DNA of 64,000 nucleotides from Eumeta japonica (lineage: Eukaryota > Arthropoda > Insecta > Lepidoptera > Psychidae), in contig BGZK01001284.1 in assembly GCA_005406025.1 (NCBI GenBank), positions 111,797 through 175,796 of the forward strand, written 5' to 3'. Position 1 is the stretch's first letter, and every line of letters starts with the position of its first letter. A program made the position numbers and the translations under genes. The notes under the pieces were generated by a model, which saw nothing but the letters and a program-made list of their open reading frames with translations, had not been told where the DNA came from and made no database searches. Below are positions 49,347-60,615 of the stretch, one piece after another.

Positions 49347-49920
49347 ATTTCATATTTACTTTTATTATATGCACTTTTTATTTAATGTTTTTTTTTCGTT
49401 CCGGATTGAATTTTGTTTTCTTGTGTGATAAAATAAAATATGTTTAAATGAAAGAAAAAATGCATTCATTAAACTGTAGCTACCCTAACCAAATCATAAT
49501 TTGCAGTAACCGAATCGCAACGGACAAGTGGTTGTCAAGAGATTGTACCTGCCCGTAAAACTTCAAGTAAAAATTTTGTTGCCATTCGTTTTTCCACTTG
49601 TATGTTGCTATTCGTTTTTCGACTTGTCCGTTGTGATTCGTTTTTCCACTTGTCCGTTGTGATTCGTTTTTCCATTTGTCCGTTGCGATTCGGTTTTCCA
49701 CGTTGAAGTTTCACTTCTACCTTGTGTCTTAGCACACATTCCTATATTTTTTCACAGGTTTACTACAAATTATGATTTGGGTAGGGTAGGTACATTTTAG
49801 TGAATGCATTTTTTATTTTATTTAAACATATTTTATTTTATCAAACACGAAAACAGAATTCAATCCGGAACAAACAACATTAAATAAAAAGTGCATATAA
49901 TAAAAGTAAATATGAAATTT
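49347..49920. mobile_element. Foldback element: 160-bp inverted arms around a 26-bp tandem array
   Basis: The left arm (49,347-49,509) and right arm (49,760-49,918) are reverse complements over about 160 bp at roughly 85-90% identity. Shared blocks include 'catatttacttttattatat', 'ttccggattgaatt', 'gataaaataaaatatgttta', 'aaaaaatgcattca' and 'aaatcataatttg'. The 250-bp loop contains the tandem array at 49,585 and one inverted unit at 49,510-49,531. There is no credible coding frame; the 73- and 66-codon minus frames just translate the 26-bp units. It fits a foldback or MITE-like DNA transposon. No clear target duplication was found. Confidence 0.85.
49585..49708 (-). repeat. 26-bp tandem repeat, five units
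   Basis: The word 'ttcg(t/g)ttttc' begins at 49,585, 49,611, 49,637, 49,663 and 49,689, an exact 26-bp period. The best unit is 'ttcgtttttccacttgtccg' followed by 'ttgtga'. The first and last units are the most diverged. A sixth unit lies in inverse orientation at 49,510-49,531 ('ccgaatcgcaacggacaagt'). On the minus strand the array reads as repeats of Lys-Asn-Glu-like residues, which is not evidence of a protein. Confidence 0.95.
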
Positions 49921-50940
49921 ATTTTTCTTATTTAATTGCCAATGTTTTTTATTTCTTATTACGTTGTATTTATTATGGAATATTTCTTATCATATTTCAT
50001 TGCTATTGCTTTCTTTTATGTATGTCCAGGGTAAAATTATTAATACTCACTATTAAATTAAATTAAAGTTAAATAGGCAATATGACATAATATAGGCATA
50101 CGGTCAAGCTCCTTAATATGAGGGGGAAAAACAGATTTATTTCTTTTGTTAAATATTTCGTTATTTTTATACGCGTTTTAAAACTTTTCTTTACAGGAAT
50201 TTTCAATAAATGTTCTTAAAAAAAATCTCTTCCTTTTTTAATAATAATATTTCGTGCCACTTTTTATTAGGAAATTCAAAAGTTTCCGAAGCATTAAAAA
50301 GCAATCAGTATCGTTTTCTTTCATCAATGGTCCTCATTCAAGGTCAACTTTAACAGTTTTAGACTTAGGATAAGCTTATGTAATACTTGTTTGGTTTCTT
50401 TATTAGCTTATATGTTATAAGAAGTGTGAAAATTGTATAATGTACGTACGCAATTTTTTAATTTAAAAAAGAGAAAAACGAGTTTTTCACAAGCACACCA
50501 AAATTTACGTATCCGTGCTAACAAATATTAAATTACTTTTAATTTCGAGTTTGCATAAGTAGTCGAAGTCTATTTAATAAAAGCGACAGGATTCAATACT
50601 ATATATATCTGAATGTAGACACACATACATACCTACACTTCGAGTAGTCAAGACGTAGTATTTGTTGTGACTTAAATAGAATTGTCTCCACTTCTTATTA
50701 GAATAGTTCGATTATTTCCGGTATAGATACGACTACGTTGGGAATGGAAAAAAAAATCTAGGGAAAATAAATAATTATCGAAATGTCTCAATAAAAAAGG
50801 TGCTATAAAATTTGTAATGAAATACGCGCAAAAGTGATCCATCGAAGCCGTCACTAGTTACCGAAACTCTGGCAACTTTATCGCTTATATTCCACCCTGA
50901 GCGAAATAAAGTATTACGCTATAAGCTCTATCTATCACAA
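49921..50940. other. AT-rich noncoding stretch
   Basis: No feature recognised. Confidence 0.55.
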
Positions 50941-50944
50941 TCGA

Positions 50945-51345
50945 TCAAGTACTAACCAATTCGCCGGGGAAGTTTGTAGAACTCGCAAATGCACGCAGAT
51001 GAAAACTCGGTGTTGCCATCGACGCGTAATTTATTAAGCGAGTCGTCCCCGCGTCTCTCGACCGAAAGGATGGCCCATCGGAGTCCCCCAGAATTGTGAT
51101 GAAGAACTTCCCAGAGCCCATTCTGACAACTTTCATTGGAATCCTCCACCCTCGTGCACGTCGCGTGCGTGAAGGCGATATTGAACAAAACAAAATTTAA
51201 ATTTTGACCTCGTATCTGGATGTGTCTACTTTGTCGTAAACGATTTACGCAAAGTTTCGCGAGTCCCGAGAACTTTGTAAAACTATGAATATTTATCGGC
51301 CGTAAAATAATTCAACGCCATAATATAGAAAAGCGGAGCTGGCGT
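50945..51345. other. GC-richer island, possible conserved noncoding element
   Basis: About 400 bp of complex mixed sequence with two overlapping minus frames of 78-82 codons in different registers, neither with a domain. No repeat core. It is a candidate for a conserved noncoding element. Confidence 0.35.
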
Positions 51346-52235
51346 CGAAGCCTTTTCTATTTTACAACTAAAGTGTAAGTTTCTATTTTAGTTAATAACT
51401 TGTAACCTATTTGTTTAATTTTGAAAATGATAATTTTACAATTTTATTCCATCGATTCATAAAAAATCTTGCCACTGCAAAGTACTGTCTAGTTTCAATC
51501 TGTAAATTTTAAAGAAAAGACAAAGTGCATATAATAACAGGATAATGGCCTGCTCGATTCAAAATTATTTAATGACACGCAATGAAACGTATCAATGGAT
51601 AAATATACTTTATTTTCGACTTCTTATTTTTATTTTATTTTGTTATCACCTTGTCCCGCCCGTAGATCTAAATAAAGTAGCTGATCCAAATGAAAATGAT
51701 GCAGTGTTATTAGTTAGCGAATAGCTTATTATTATTATTCAAATATACGTAAATAAAAGAAGAATAGAAATCGAGAAATTTTTGTAACTGATTTTTTTTC
51801 TGACGACATATGTATATCTATAATTAAATAAAAAAAATTAAACATAACTAGTTCTATTATTATAATTATTTACATTTTCCAAAGTGAAATAACCTTTATG
51901 TTTGGGGTTATTATATTATTATTTTTACGCGTATTGCATTTTTTTTATCGAAGTTGCTTAACTTCAGCTCTACAACGATGGCTTCCTGTCCTGTTTTACG
52001 ATAGTGCACGGCCAAGCGCGTTCTATAATCGACGGTTCTCTCTCTCGGCAGTTCCGTATATTAGCTCTGAGCTGTATGTAACCAGTAGTAATATATTTCT
52101 GTGAATCGGAACAATAGACCTCGCTCTGTCTCAAACTAAGCCGGGCTTAAATTTTGTTATTTTGTAGTTAATGAGACAGTACATAAAACCGCAACACCGA
52201 CTCTGTAACTAGAGTTAGTTAACGGTCAGTTAACG
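51346..52235. other. Noncoding stretch
   Basis: Mostly AT-rich. A moderately GC-richer part at 51,955-52,085 is open on the plus strand for 68 codons without family character. Confidence 0.45.
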
Positions 52236-52244
52236 GTCCAGTCG

Positions 52245-52287
52245 TATAAATCTCCAAGTCACTTCCAGAAGGGTTACGATGGTAAGT
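52245..52287 (+). promoter_or_regulatory. TATA box followed by ATG and splice-donor-like sequence
   Basis: 'tataaa' at 52,245 is followed at 52,279 by ATG directly joined to a perfect donor, 'gtaagt' (52,282-52,287). A first exon of this type, with the start codon next to the donor, occurs in insect cuticle and secreted-protein genes. However, an initiator at the right distance is missing and the 5' UTR would be only a few bases. An 11-bp direct repeat, 'gttaacggtca', lies just upstream (52,218 and 52,229). No second exon was found. Confidence 0.2.
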
Positions 52288-54685
52288 TTGCTAGGTGTAT
52301 AGCATTTACGATTCTTGTTCATGAACCAAACAAAATATAAGTTTCGAAATGTAAAGAACTTCTATGTACTGTCCGATTGTTTTATACATTTGTATATTAT
52401 GCTAATCGTATTGCATTGCTTGCATTCGCGATTGCATTACGTCCTGTGGAGGAATTAAAATATCCCATACGATAAATTAGAACGAGCTCCGAAAGTAAAC
52501 TTGAAGGTTTTACTGTTTCTTCCTTATAAATTTCCTACTTCTGACCTTTGGAGTAATCTGCTGACTATGAGGTGACCGTTTATTTTGAACACTATTTTAT
52601 TACAATATTCGAACATCACTGTTGACTACCCAACATCAACAAAAGTCTATTCAAAAAGAAAACAATTTCTTCACGCACACACAAACACACACAAATAATG
52701 TCCATTTCTTACAAAACTTAACTGTGATAATACTAAAATTTAATAACAATAATACATTAGTGAATACATATTTACATTAACTCGCATTTTAACACACCAT
52801 ACACCTACCCACAGACATAGTTGTACACATACTCAATAAGCACATAAACACAGATACAGCCATAGAGACATACGCACGCATACAAGCACGACCTTGCACA
52901 AGCTTCAGTCTCACATCTACAATTGCAACGTTTGCCGTTGAGAATAACAAATATTATTATTATTCTATTCCTATAGGTAACTTGCATAGGGGATTAGGTA
53001 CATTATCATTATGTTACTAGACATACGTTTGACCCGGGGTCACTAACAGCAATGTACATTGACAATGTTGGCAAAGAAGTCATCTTCGATATTCTGTTGT
53101 AAATAAATTTAAAATCCCATCAATATTCGTAAAGTAAACATCGCAGTCACCCTTTCCCAAGTTTTTCGGCAAACAAATCAAAAGCACGTCGTGGGCGGGC
53201 CGTGCCCTAAACCGGTTAATGGCATATTGTTTTAAAGAGGATCCATATTGTTTTGGTTCATAAAACAAACATTTGTTCAAACGCAAAAATTTACTAAAAC
53301 GGTTGACCTTTTCGATGATATCATAATTTATTTAGCTTAAGGAACATATTAATAATAATATAATTGTACACATTCTCTATCTACCTACTATATTTGGCGT
53401 ATTTTCTGGATTGCTCATCGTTTTGATGATCAGAATCCGAATGTGGTAATGTTAAGGTGAGGATAGATATTTCAATTTTCGTATCTGCAATGTTTGGTAG
53501 TGGTGATGTAGTAGTTAATGTTTTCTTCCAATCCAGGTGCAGATTGCAAGTGTAATATCAAGTCTTTTAACTGTGAAAAAAAATATCGTAACGAAACTTA
53601 CACCTCGGTCGAAGGTTAAGCATATTCTTCTTAGATAATGCAGTCTCTATGATGCATAGGCTTAACATGAATATTACTACGTCCAATTGGAGCGTTTAGC
53701 ATAGCAGTCGGTGCTACTTACGAGCACTGTCTAATCAAAAATGCCTGATTTCTCAAACAATATCTGACAGACGTGTATTGACGGTTATGTTAATTTTAAA
53801 TTGGATAGTTCATGGACGAACTGTGGAGTATTTGAAACCTTATGTGAAAAAATTCACCCTTCCTCGTTTCTTGAGGTTGTAACTGAACATGGTGTTGTCT
53901 AGTAACCTTAGGATGTGTTGTTGTTTGTTTATATGTTTCTTCCATATTATCATTCTTTTCAATTATTGACTTTTTTAACAAACAATTTGAAATTTCTCAA
54001 TAAGCGACATGAATTTGGTTAGTATCTTGATAAATCATTTGATGTTCTATGCAGTCGACAAACTAGATTGCTGAGTCGGCAATTCTGTAGTCACTAACGG
54101 ACCGAGGACAGATTGATTACTTTTTTTGCTGTGCTGTCATCATTTTTATTTAATTTAATTATTTATATTTTGCTAGTTATTTTTCGCGGCTGTGCTGCGT
54201 TTGTCATATGATGGAATTTCTTTGAATTAACCGATCTTTATATGATTATTGTGTCTCGAGTAAAAATTCTAATGTCTAGTATATAATTTTGATGCACATA
54301 AGAGATTCGTGATTTCAAAATGAAATTTGTGGTTTCTTCAATAAAAATATTGCTTGGTTATAGTATGGACATCAGCTAAGAAAAAGTCAGTATATTGTAA
54401 TCATTATAGGAATGCAATGAAACAAGTATAGTAACAGCTGAATTTCCAAGTGGCAACTAATAATGCTGTGGTACTAGTACCATGCTTAGAAACTGCTATC
54501 ATAATTTTATTTGTCAACTTGGCAATGAAAATATGTTATTTGTGAAGATGAGCACAACCAGCGAGGACTACATAGGTGATGTAGATGATGTTGGTGGAGT
54601 CGCAGATATTTTGACCTCGCTCAAGATATGGAAAAAGTATTTACCACTCTTTTTTTGCGGCTATATTATTGTTTTAAAAGTGGAC
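52288..54685. other. Noncoding stretch
   Basis: CA-rich short repeats at about 52,674-52,695. Minus frames at 53,286-53,080 and 53,981-53,796 have no recognisable domain. Nothing else seen. Confidence 0.5.
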
Positions 54686-54689
54686 TATA

Positions 54690-56090
54690 TATGAGGCTAA
54701 GTACAGCAGTGAATTTAACACAAAATTCAGATCTAATAATTGGGAACGATTCTGGAGTAAAATGCAGAAGATGGTCCCGAGGAAAGAATTACACGTACTT
54801 GTAGGCCGCGGTGTAGAAGATGAGAGCTCATCAGCTCCTTTCAGGTACTCACCAGTAACTGGAGATATTTATATAGTGTGTAAAATTTAATTAACGGAAC
54901 GGATAAGTTTATATCCGTTGTTTAAGTGGAGCGACGTGCGAAACGCAGTATGGGAAGGAGTGGTTCTTAATGAACAGGACTAATTAGAAAATCAGAAGAA
55001 TATTTCATGAAATTTCATGCTTTTTTAATCACTCATCGAAACAAGTTTAAGTTGCCAGTATAAATTAGACTTTAAGAAACAGGAGATAGAAATCGTAATT
55101 TTTTTAAATATATAACTAATACAGAAGGTTATTTGGGTAAAGTAGAATTACCTTTCGCAGACATATTGAAACAATGTCTTCGTTAAACAATTATTCAGAA
55201 ATTATTTAAAAATGAATATATAATAAATAAATAAAAACTTTATTTAAAGGAATTGGTAGTTTATAGATAATTTACAATCAAAAAGTAAAAAGCTATAATT
55301 ACGTACATCAAAGACTGAACGATTTTAATAGTATGGATGACTTTTAATTCTATAGCCCTCATACTAAACAATATGCCTTTATTGTGAAAACCGGTAAGGT
55401 AGAGCAGGGTGAAATGGTGAATTTGCTGTCGAAACATGATGGTATTTTAGAAAGTTATTTACAAACTTCCAATCAGGCTTTTACGCGGTTATCAAGTAGA
55501 GTTCTCTGATACACAACTCGATTAAAGAAGAAATGGAAGATAGGTACCGATTTCATTACTATCATTATTGATCAAATGTCGGATGTCAGTTGAAGAGAAG
55601 AGCTTGTAGTTATATTGCAATATTTTCTAGATTTCAAAGTAACCGACCTATTTACAAAATACGTGGATGTCGGTTTGGATTACACAACCATTTCATCGAG
55701 TTCAGCACCTTTCCGTATCCCAGAAGTGTATGTTTGTTTATCCAAAATAATATCTCAAACATGATAATGATGCAGCAGTTATGTCTTTTGAAAAAAAAAA
55801 CGGAACGTAACGTTACTTAAAATTAAAGAACGTTGTTCTTTAGTCCTTATTGTTTGGTGTTCTTCTCATACTTTAAAATTGATACTATCTAAATCGTGTA
55901 AATGCGTCAGCAGAACTAGAAGATTTTTCAACATTATTAAAAGTATATCCACTTTTTTTTTTAGTAGTAAAGATTATATCATTACTGCCAATTCACTTAG
56001 GTCTTCCTATTCGCGTATTGTAAATATACTTCCTAAAGAAATCTTAAACCTGATTGATTTTCTCGGGGGAAATAAATTAGAACGTTAACA
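54690..56090 (+). mobile_element. Decayed hAT-superfamily transposase (DUF4371/ZMYM-like)
   Basis: An N-terminal piece (54,693-54,890) includes 'NTKFRSNNWERFWSKMQ' and 'APFRYSPVTGDIYIVC', possibly the remnant of the BED/TTF zinc-finger region. From about 55,364 a single frame with two stops reads 'VKTGKVEQGEMVNLLSKHDG', 'IGTDFITIIIDQMSDVS' and 'REELVVILQYFLDF'. This matches the DUF4371 part of hAT-like transposases, where the consensus has 'DE-TDVS', so the Asp is kept and the Glu replaced. From 55,879 'LSKSCKCVSRTRRFFNIIKS' and 'FFSSKDY' match the following conserved block. Downstream the homology fades; traces may go on to about 56,400. It is inactive. Confidence 0.75.
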
Positions 56091-58225
56091 TATAGGTCAA
56101 CAATAAGGTGAAAGATTGACTCAAGTCACGTCATCCTCACTTATTTTGAAAGAATTTGATTTTTCTTAGATATTTTGGTAATATTTGCATAGAAACAATT
56201 ATTCTTTACTAAACAATGCAGGAAGAAAAAACTCCCGATTTAGCTCACTGCATATGAAAGATTAAAGAGTTTGAAGTATTCTTTGGAAATATATCAGTAT
56301 TGTGGACTTATTAGACGATATCAAAAGACACTAGAAGCGTGAAATAATAGGTAATGTTATTAGTGAGTTTCGAGACCGCTACTAATTCGTATGAATTTCA
56401 CAATCTAAATTTATGTGAAGTAATAGCACATTTGTAAGGAAGTAATTTATAAAGTATATACCATTGAAAGTAGAATAAACTTTACGAAGAACCCACTACA
56501 TGTAATAAAATTGTTGAATAAATCGAAGCGGTCGTATTTAATAATGGTCAACTATAAATGTAAAATTGCCTATCCCTTCAACGAATGAATAATATAGAGT
56601 TCACGATTAGAATAAATGTTGGAATTCAATTGAAGTCCTAACTTTGCTAAAGCGTTGCACGTTTCGCCGTTTGAAGGTTGTGTTCGTGTTTCTGGCGCCC
56701 CTGATCATCGCTCATCGTTTTAGCCCCGCTTAGATCCTAGATTTGGATCTTCGAAGAACGAAATTCTTCAGTGATACGGCTTATGCGTGAAGTGATGCCT
56801 TGAATAATATATGCATAATGTAAGACGTGGATAATTTATGAACTGTTATAGATTTTGCCGTACCAGCTAATAATTTCACCCGTATCATGTCTATGAATAG
56901 TGATTCACCACAGTGGAGTTTGTGATCAACTTTCTAGAGGACAAATTGAAATTAAGAAACTTAGTGGTCTTTCACGAATGAAGCGTGTGTCTTTTAAAAG
57001 TACATCAAGGAATTGAAAATTCTGCAAATCTAACATTGTGACCCCTCATAGACGGTAGTGAACATCTATTGGCAGGCAACGCGTAAACTCTTTGTCTCTT
57101 TTCTAAAATAACTGGCAAAATGCGAGTCGTACCCGCTTGGATTATTCCTTATTGTAAATAATCGTACTAGTTCTTGGTGAAATTAAGAATCACATTTAAT
57201 ACATTTATTTGTTTACGATTATATTGAGCTTTTTCGAGAATTAATTTTATTTATAAGCTCCCACTTAATTTTTGATTTTATTAATGTCGTATGAATATCC
57301 TCATATTTTACTTTACCTTTGCCTGGTCCCATTTTCCGCATTTTTTTTAAATAGTAGACTTTAGTTTCAGAGAAATGGGGAGGAGTGGTTGATTTTATAT
57401 ATTTTCTTTAAAACCTTGTAACTTTACAAGATATTAAAGAATTAAAGAAAGAAAAGGAAATATTACAGATGTACTTTTCAGAAGCTTAAAAAATTATATT
57501 TGAAGTCCTCTTAAAAAATACATAATTAAAATTGCTTTTCAATTTTTTAAGCCCCGACAATCAAATTTGAATTTGGAGATTATTTTCAAATTTTTACTAA
57601 ACTTTTTATATATTATTAGCAGTATCTGACGCCTTAACTTGAACACAATTTATCATACTCCATTACCCAGGGTATAGAGAAAGCAAAATTTAATTTTTAC
57701 CTCTCTTGTTAATTTGAAGAATCTACAGAAAAATTTGGATAAACAGTAACCTACTGTTAGTTTTAACAATGCGATTGTCGCAGAAAAAGAGTGACCAACT
57801 GTACAATAATTTTCTTATTTTTATAAATGAATAAAGTTGGTGAAAAGGAAAAAATCTCGCTATACAGATTTAAGAAAAAGGTTCTGTAGAAGGTCCCATG
57901 AGATAACGTCAAAGATTTTTTATGGATAATAAAAGAAAAAGAAAGAAATGAGGGACAGTTTTCATGTACGTTTAAAATATTGTTATGTTTCGTAACCACC
58001 ACGCAAACCGAGTCGCGGGCAAAAGCTCGTAATAAATAAGGACAACAAATAACGAATTCTGACAATCCCAATTGTATCATTTGGATATAATTACACTACA
58101 ATAAAGATTATTTTTAAAAAGTTTGCTATTGCATATTCCTTTACAACATCAATCTGTGTTGTCGTACTCTATAATGCATCTTCTTCGTATATTGTGACCA
58201 AATCTGTGGTTACTCGTGAGTACTA
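56091..58225. other. AT-rich noncoding stretch
   Basis: Possible further hAT traces up to about 56,400 ('VISEFRDRY' near 56,355). A GC-richer patch at 56,655-56,760 has no open frame of note. Nothing else recognised. Confidence 0.45.
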
Positions 58226-58229
58226 AGAC

Positions 58230-58500
58230 ACCCTCACGCTATCTGTCTAAAAATCAAACTTCATACTGGCTCTTCAGCTTCACGCTCACCGAGTCCTTGC
58301 CCAGACGCAGAAACCGAGTTTATGTTGGGGACATAAAATCGGCACGCTCCATAAATTTTATTACAGGACTTCATTAAATTTTTAACGCCGCACCCTACAC
58401 GCACGTGATGGAGTGTGTTTTATGTGAACGCCGCCTTATTGCCGGCAGGTAGATGCGTAGCCCGAATTTTATGGGGTCGTTAATTATAAAAGGAAATCAC
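58230..58500. other. GC-richer island with homeodomain-type words
   Basis: CpG-containing blocks alternate with 'ccataaattttattac', 'cattaaatttttaac' and 'cgttaattataaa'. The TTAT and TAAT cores are typical of homeodomain binding sites but are also common by chance in AT-rich DNA. No open frame. It is a candidate regulatory element. Confidence 0.3.
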
Positions 58501-58680
58501 ACGAGTATGCGCTCTTGGGTATATCATTGTGCCACAAATTGTTAAAAATGTTTGTCTCCGCGGAATAGTTGGTAACACATCGCATACGGTGTAAGGCGTT
58601 AAAGTTGTATATCACGTACTTATGAAATTATAATTGATAATGGTATTAAATTGTATCGTTATCATAATTTTACGAGTGTT
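58501..58680. other. Noncoding spacer
   Basis: No feature recognised. Confidence 0.5.
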
Positions 58681-58722
58681 ATGACTTGTCATTACTTGTT
58701 ACTTCAAGTAATGACAAGTCAT
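58681..58722. repeat. Perfect 18-bp hairpin with 6-nt loop
   Basis: Arms 58,681-58,698 ('atgacttgtcattacttg') and 58,705-58,722 are exact reverse complements. The word 'gacttgtcatta' makes it more than an AT-only palindrome. Confidence 0.85.
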
Positions 58723-58908
58723 ACTTACTTCAAGATTACACTTTTAGAATTACTAGAACTTGCAGAGTTGTCTTAATTTTCTTAAAAAATTCTTAATAGT
58801 ATATGCGGCTGTAGAAGGAAACCGAGTAGCCAGCGTGTTTGCCTTTCAATTAGAATGTATCATGTTTGAAAACTAGTCACGGGAGAAATTTAAGGCGTAG
58901 CTGTTGGA

Positions 58909-58933
58909 CGTTGTCACCGTATTGGTGACAACG
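58909..58933. repeat. Perfect 10-bp hairpin with 5-nt loop
   Basis: Arms 'cgttgtcacc' (58,909-58,918) and 'ggtgacaacg' (58,924-58,933). A GC-containing short stem 190 bp from the hairpin at 58,681. Confidence 0.75.
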
Positions 58934-60040
58934 AGCGTTCCAGACCAGCACTTGACTTGCTTAGAGGACTTAACTTCAAAGTACAAGTTATACATTTACA
59001 GAATAGCGAATAACAAACGTGAATCGTAGTAAAACTGAAATAGCCTTTACCCGCTGGATCGATTATGTTGATCTAACACACTATGAAACAATACGTTTTT
59101 TGGAATTTTTAAATAAATCTTTTATTATTGCTGGCCACGATGGATCTGTGCTGAAATTTTCTCTATCGGACTCTTGGTCCATTTCCACGTGAACGTGGCT
59201 GTGAATAGAATGTGTTTATTCCATCTACTCATGTATTTATTTTAGGTTTAAACCATACCCTCGCTGAATTAAATTTCAGATGAATTAGTCTATGTTTTGA
59301 GCGAAATTGCGAACGACAACTGGTCTGAAACGTATTGAGTAGTTTCTTTGATAATCCAGTTCATATCATACTCATTTATTTATAATTATAATTGAAAATT
59401 TATTTACCTGCTTAGGCGTGAAAGATTAAGGCCCACTGTCCAAGGAGGCGTTGCAGCATAGACGCTTTAAAACACGTCATTCAGTTTGTACAGCCTAGCA
59501 TACTAAAGGGTGTCCACGGAAGCCTATTGACAGCATCCAACTTCTCTCATTTATAAAAACTCCGTTCAACGATGAAGACATCATTTTGACTCACTACTAC
59601 CTTCGAAAATGCCGTCTTGGACTTGTATTGTGTTGGACATATCCATAGAAAGGAATATCAATCGTAGATCGTTTGTAGCTGCAGAAGAATTATCAAAAGA
59701 TGTTTCTTTCATAAACCTTTCAAAAATAAAATTATCAGAATTTGCCACAAATCACGGCACTTCTATTACAAAAACGCAACACTATTATGCGAGGATACGT
59801 CGGTCCGGATGAAAGGATACTAATTATATTGTAGTAAATGAAATTCTTAAAGTTTGAAACTTTTTTATTGTTTTGACATGAAAATTCACAGTATTAAAAA
59901 AATGCTCAAGCGAATCTGAATCTTTATAGTAATGTAAAATCTTGTATTTTTTCGGCATACCCTTTATTTGGTATAATATTTATATTGGCAACAGATTAAT
60001 TAATTAGAGAAAGTGGCTTACCTTTCTGACCTGCATGAAT
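58934..60040. other. Noncoding stretch
   Basis: A moderately GC-richer part at 59,420-59,640 holds one 67-codon plus frame (59,609-59,812) with no family resemblance. Nothing else recognised. Confidence 0.45.
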
Positions 60041-60044
60041 TAAT

Positions 60045-60315
60045 TAACGAAGCAGCCTTTGTAATGGTCTAACGGTGACCGAGTAGATAAACGGTTTGGA
60101 TTTTTAATTTTTTCCAGAAGCAATAAAACTTGTATGTCAAATGCGATCATTTGTTCATTTGTAAGGCTCTGTATGTAAGGTAGTAAGTATAGAAATAACA
60201 TTTTTCCTGGATCATCTTCAATTCTTTCTCTTTTTAACCAGTCTATGAAAGCTTTATCTACTTCGTAATTAGCAAGCTTAATTATTGATTTTGGCTTTTT
60301 AAACTACGCACTCTC
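60045..60315 (-). pseudogene. BESS-domain reading frame (MADF-BESS type), partial
   Basis: On the minus strand an open frame of about 90 codons, with no stop from 'FKKPKSIIKL' (about 60,313) to a terminal stop at about 60,047, contains 'AFIDWLKRERIEDDPGKMLF' followed by 'LYLLPYIQSLTNEQMIAFDI' and 'QVLLLLEKIKNPN'. This has the Asp-x-x-x-x-F-x-x-x-L-L-P core and helix spacing of the BESS motif, a protein-interaction domain of MADF-BESS regulators and of some transposon-encoded accessory proteins. Upstream, at 60,610-60,490, 'KFKSLAILRPL' may be the end of a MADF domain, but the linker between carries frameshifts and a small tandem duplication. I favour a decayed copy; a real terminal exon is possible, since the BESS part itself is intact. 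Confidence 0.55.
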
Positions 60316-60346
60316 ATACAGGTAGACACCTGAAACAGTTTTTTTT

Positions 60347-60610
60347 TTACAGTATTTCCGTGAGTAACGACTTCTGAATGCTCTTCTGGGGACAATGGTT
60401 CATGATTTGAAGTTGAGGTATCTTGATTGATATCATGATTGAGGTATCATGATTTGAAGTATCTTGAGGAGTTAGTAAAGTCTTGTTTTCGTTCGTGCAG
60501 ATGACTAGTTTTGTATACGATAATACAAACTGTATCTTGTCGTGCAAATGGTATTTTTTTAATGGCCGCAGAATTGCTAAGCTTTTAAACTTTGCATATT
60601 CCATTACCAA
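60347..60610 (-). pseudogene. Possible MADF-linker remnant upstream of the BESS frame
   Basis: This 87-codon frame starts 'MVMEYAKFKSLAILRPL' and goes on with a Ser/Thr-rich linker. In the adjacent frame the linker reads 'TSNHEPLSPEEHSEVVTHGN', an acidic, polar stretch like those between MADF and BESS domains. A short duplication of 'catgatttgaag' and 'ggtatcttga' words at 60,400-60,465 shifts the frame. The MADF assignment is weak, resting on a short 'F-x-x-L-x-x-L-x-P' like end. Confidence 0.35.
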
Positions 60611-60615
60611 TATTT

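Noticed and set aside
21878..49708. Possible CRISPR-like arrays at the tandem repeats
   Set aside because: The repeats are continuous microsatellite or 26-bp satellite without unique spacers, and the DNA is plainly eukaryotic.
49480..49735. Repeating Lys-Trp-Lys-Asn-Glu-like peptide on the minus strand
   Set aside because: The periodicity is that of the 26-bp tandem array in the foldback element. It is open in two registers and lacks a start context or any family.
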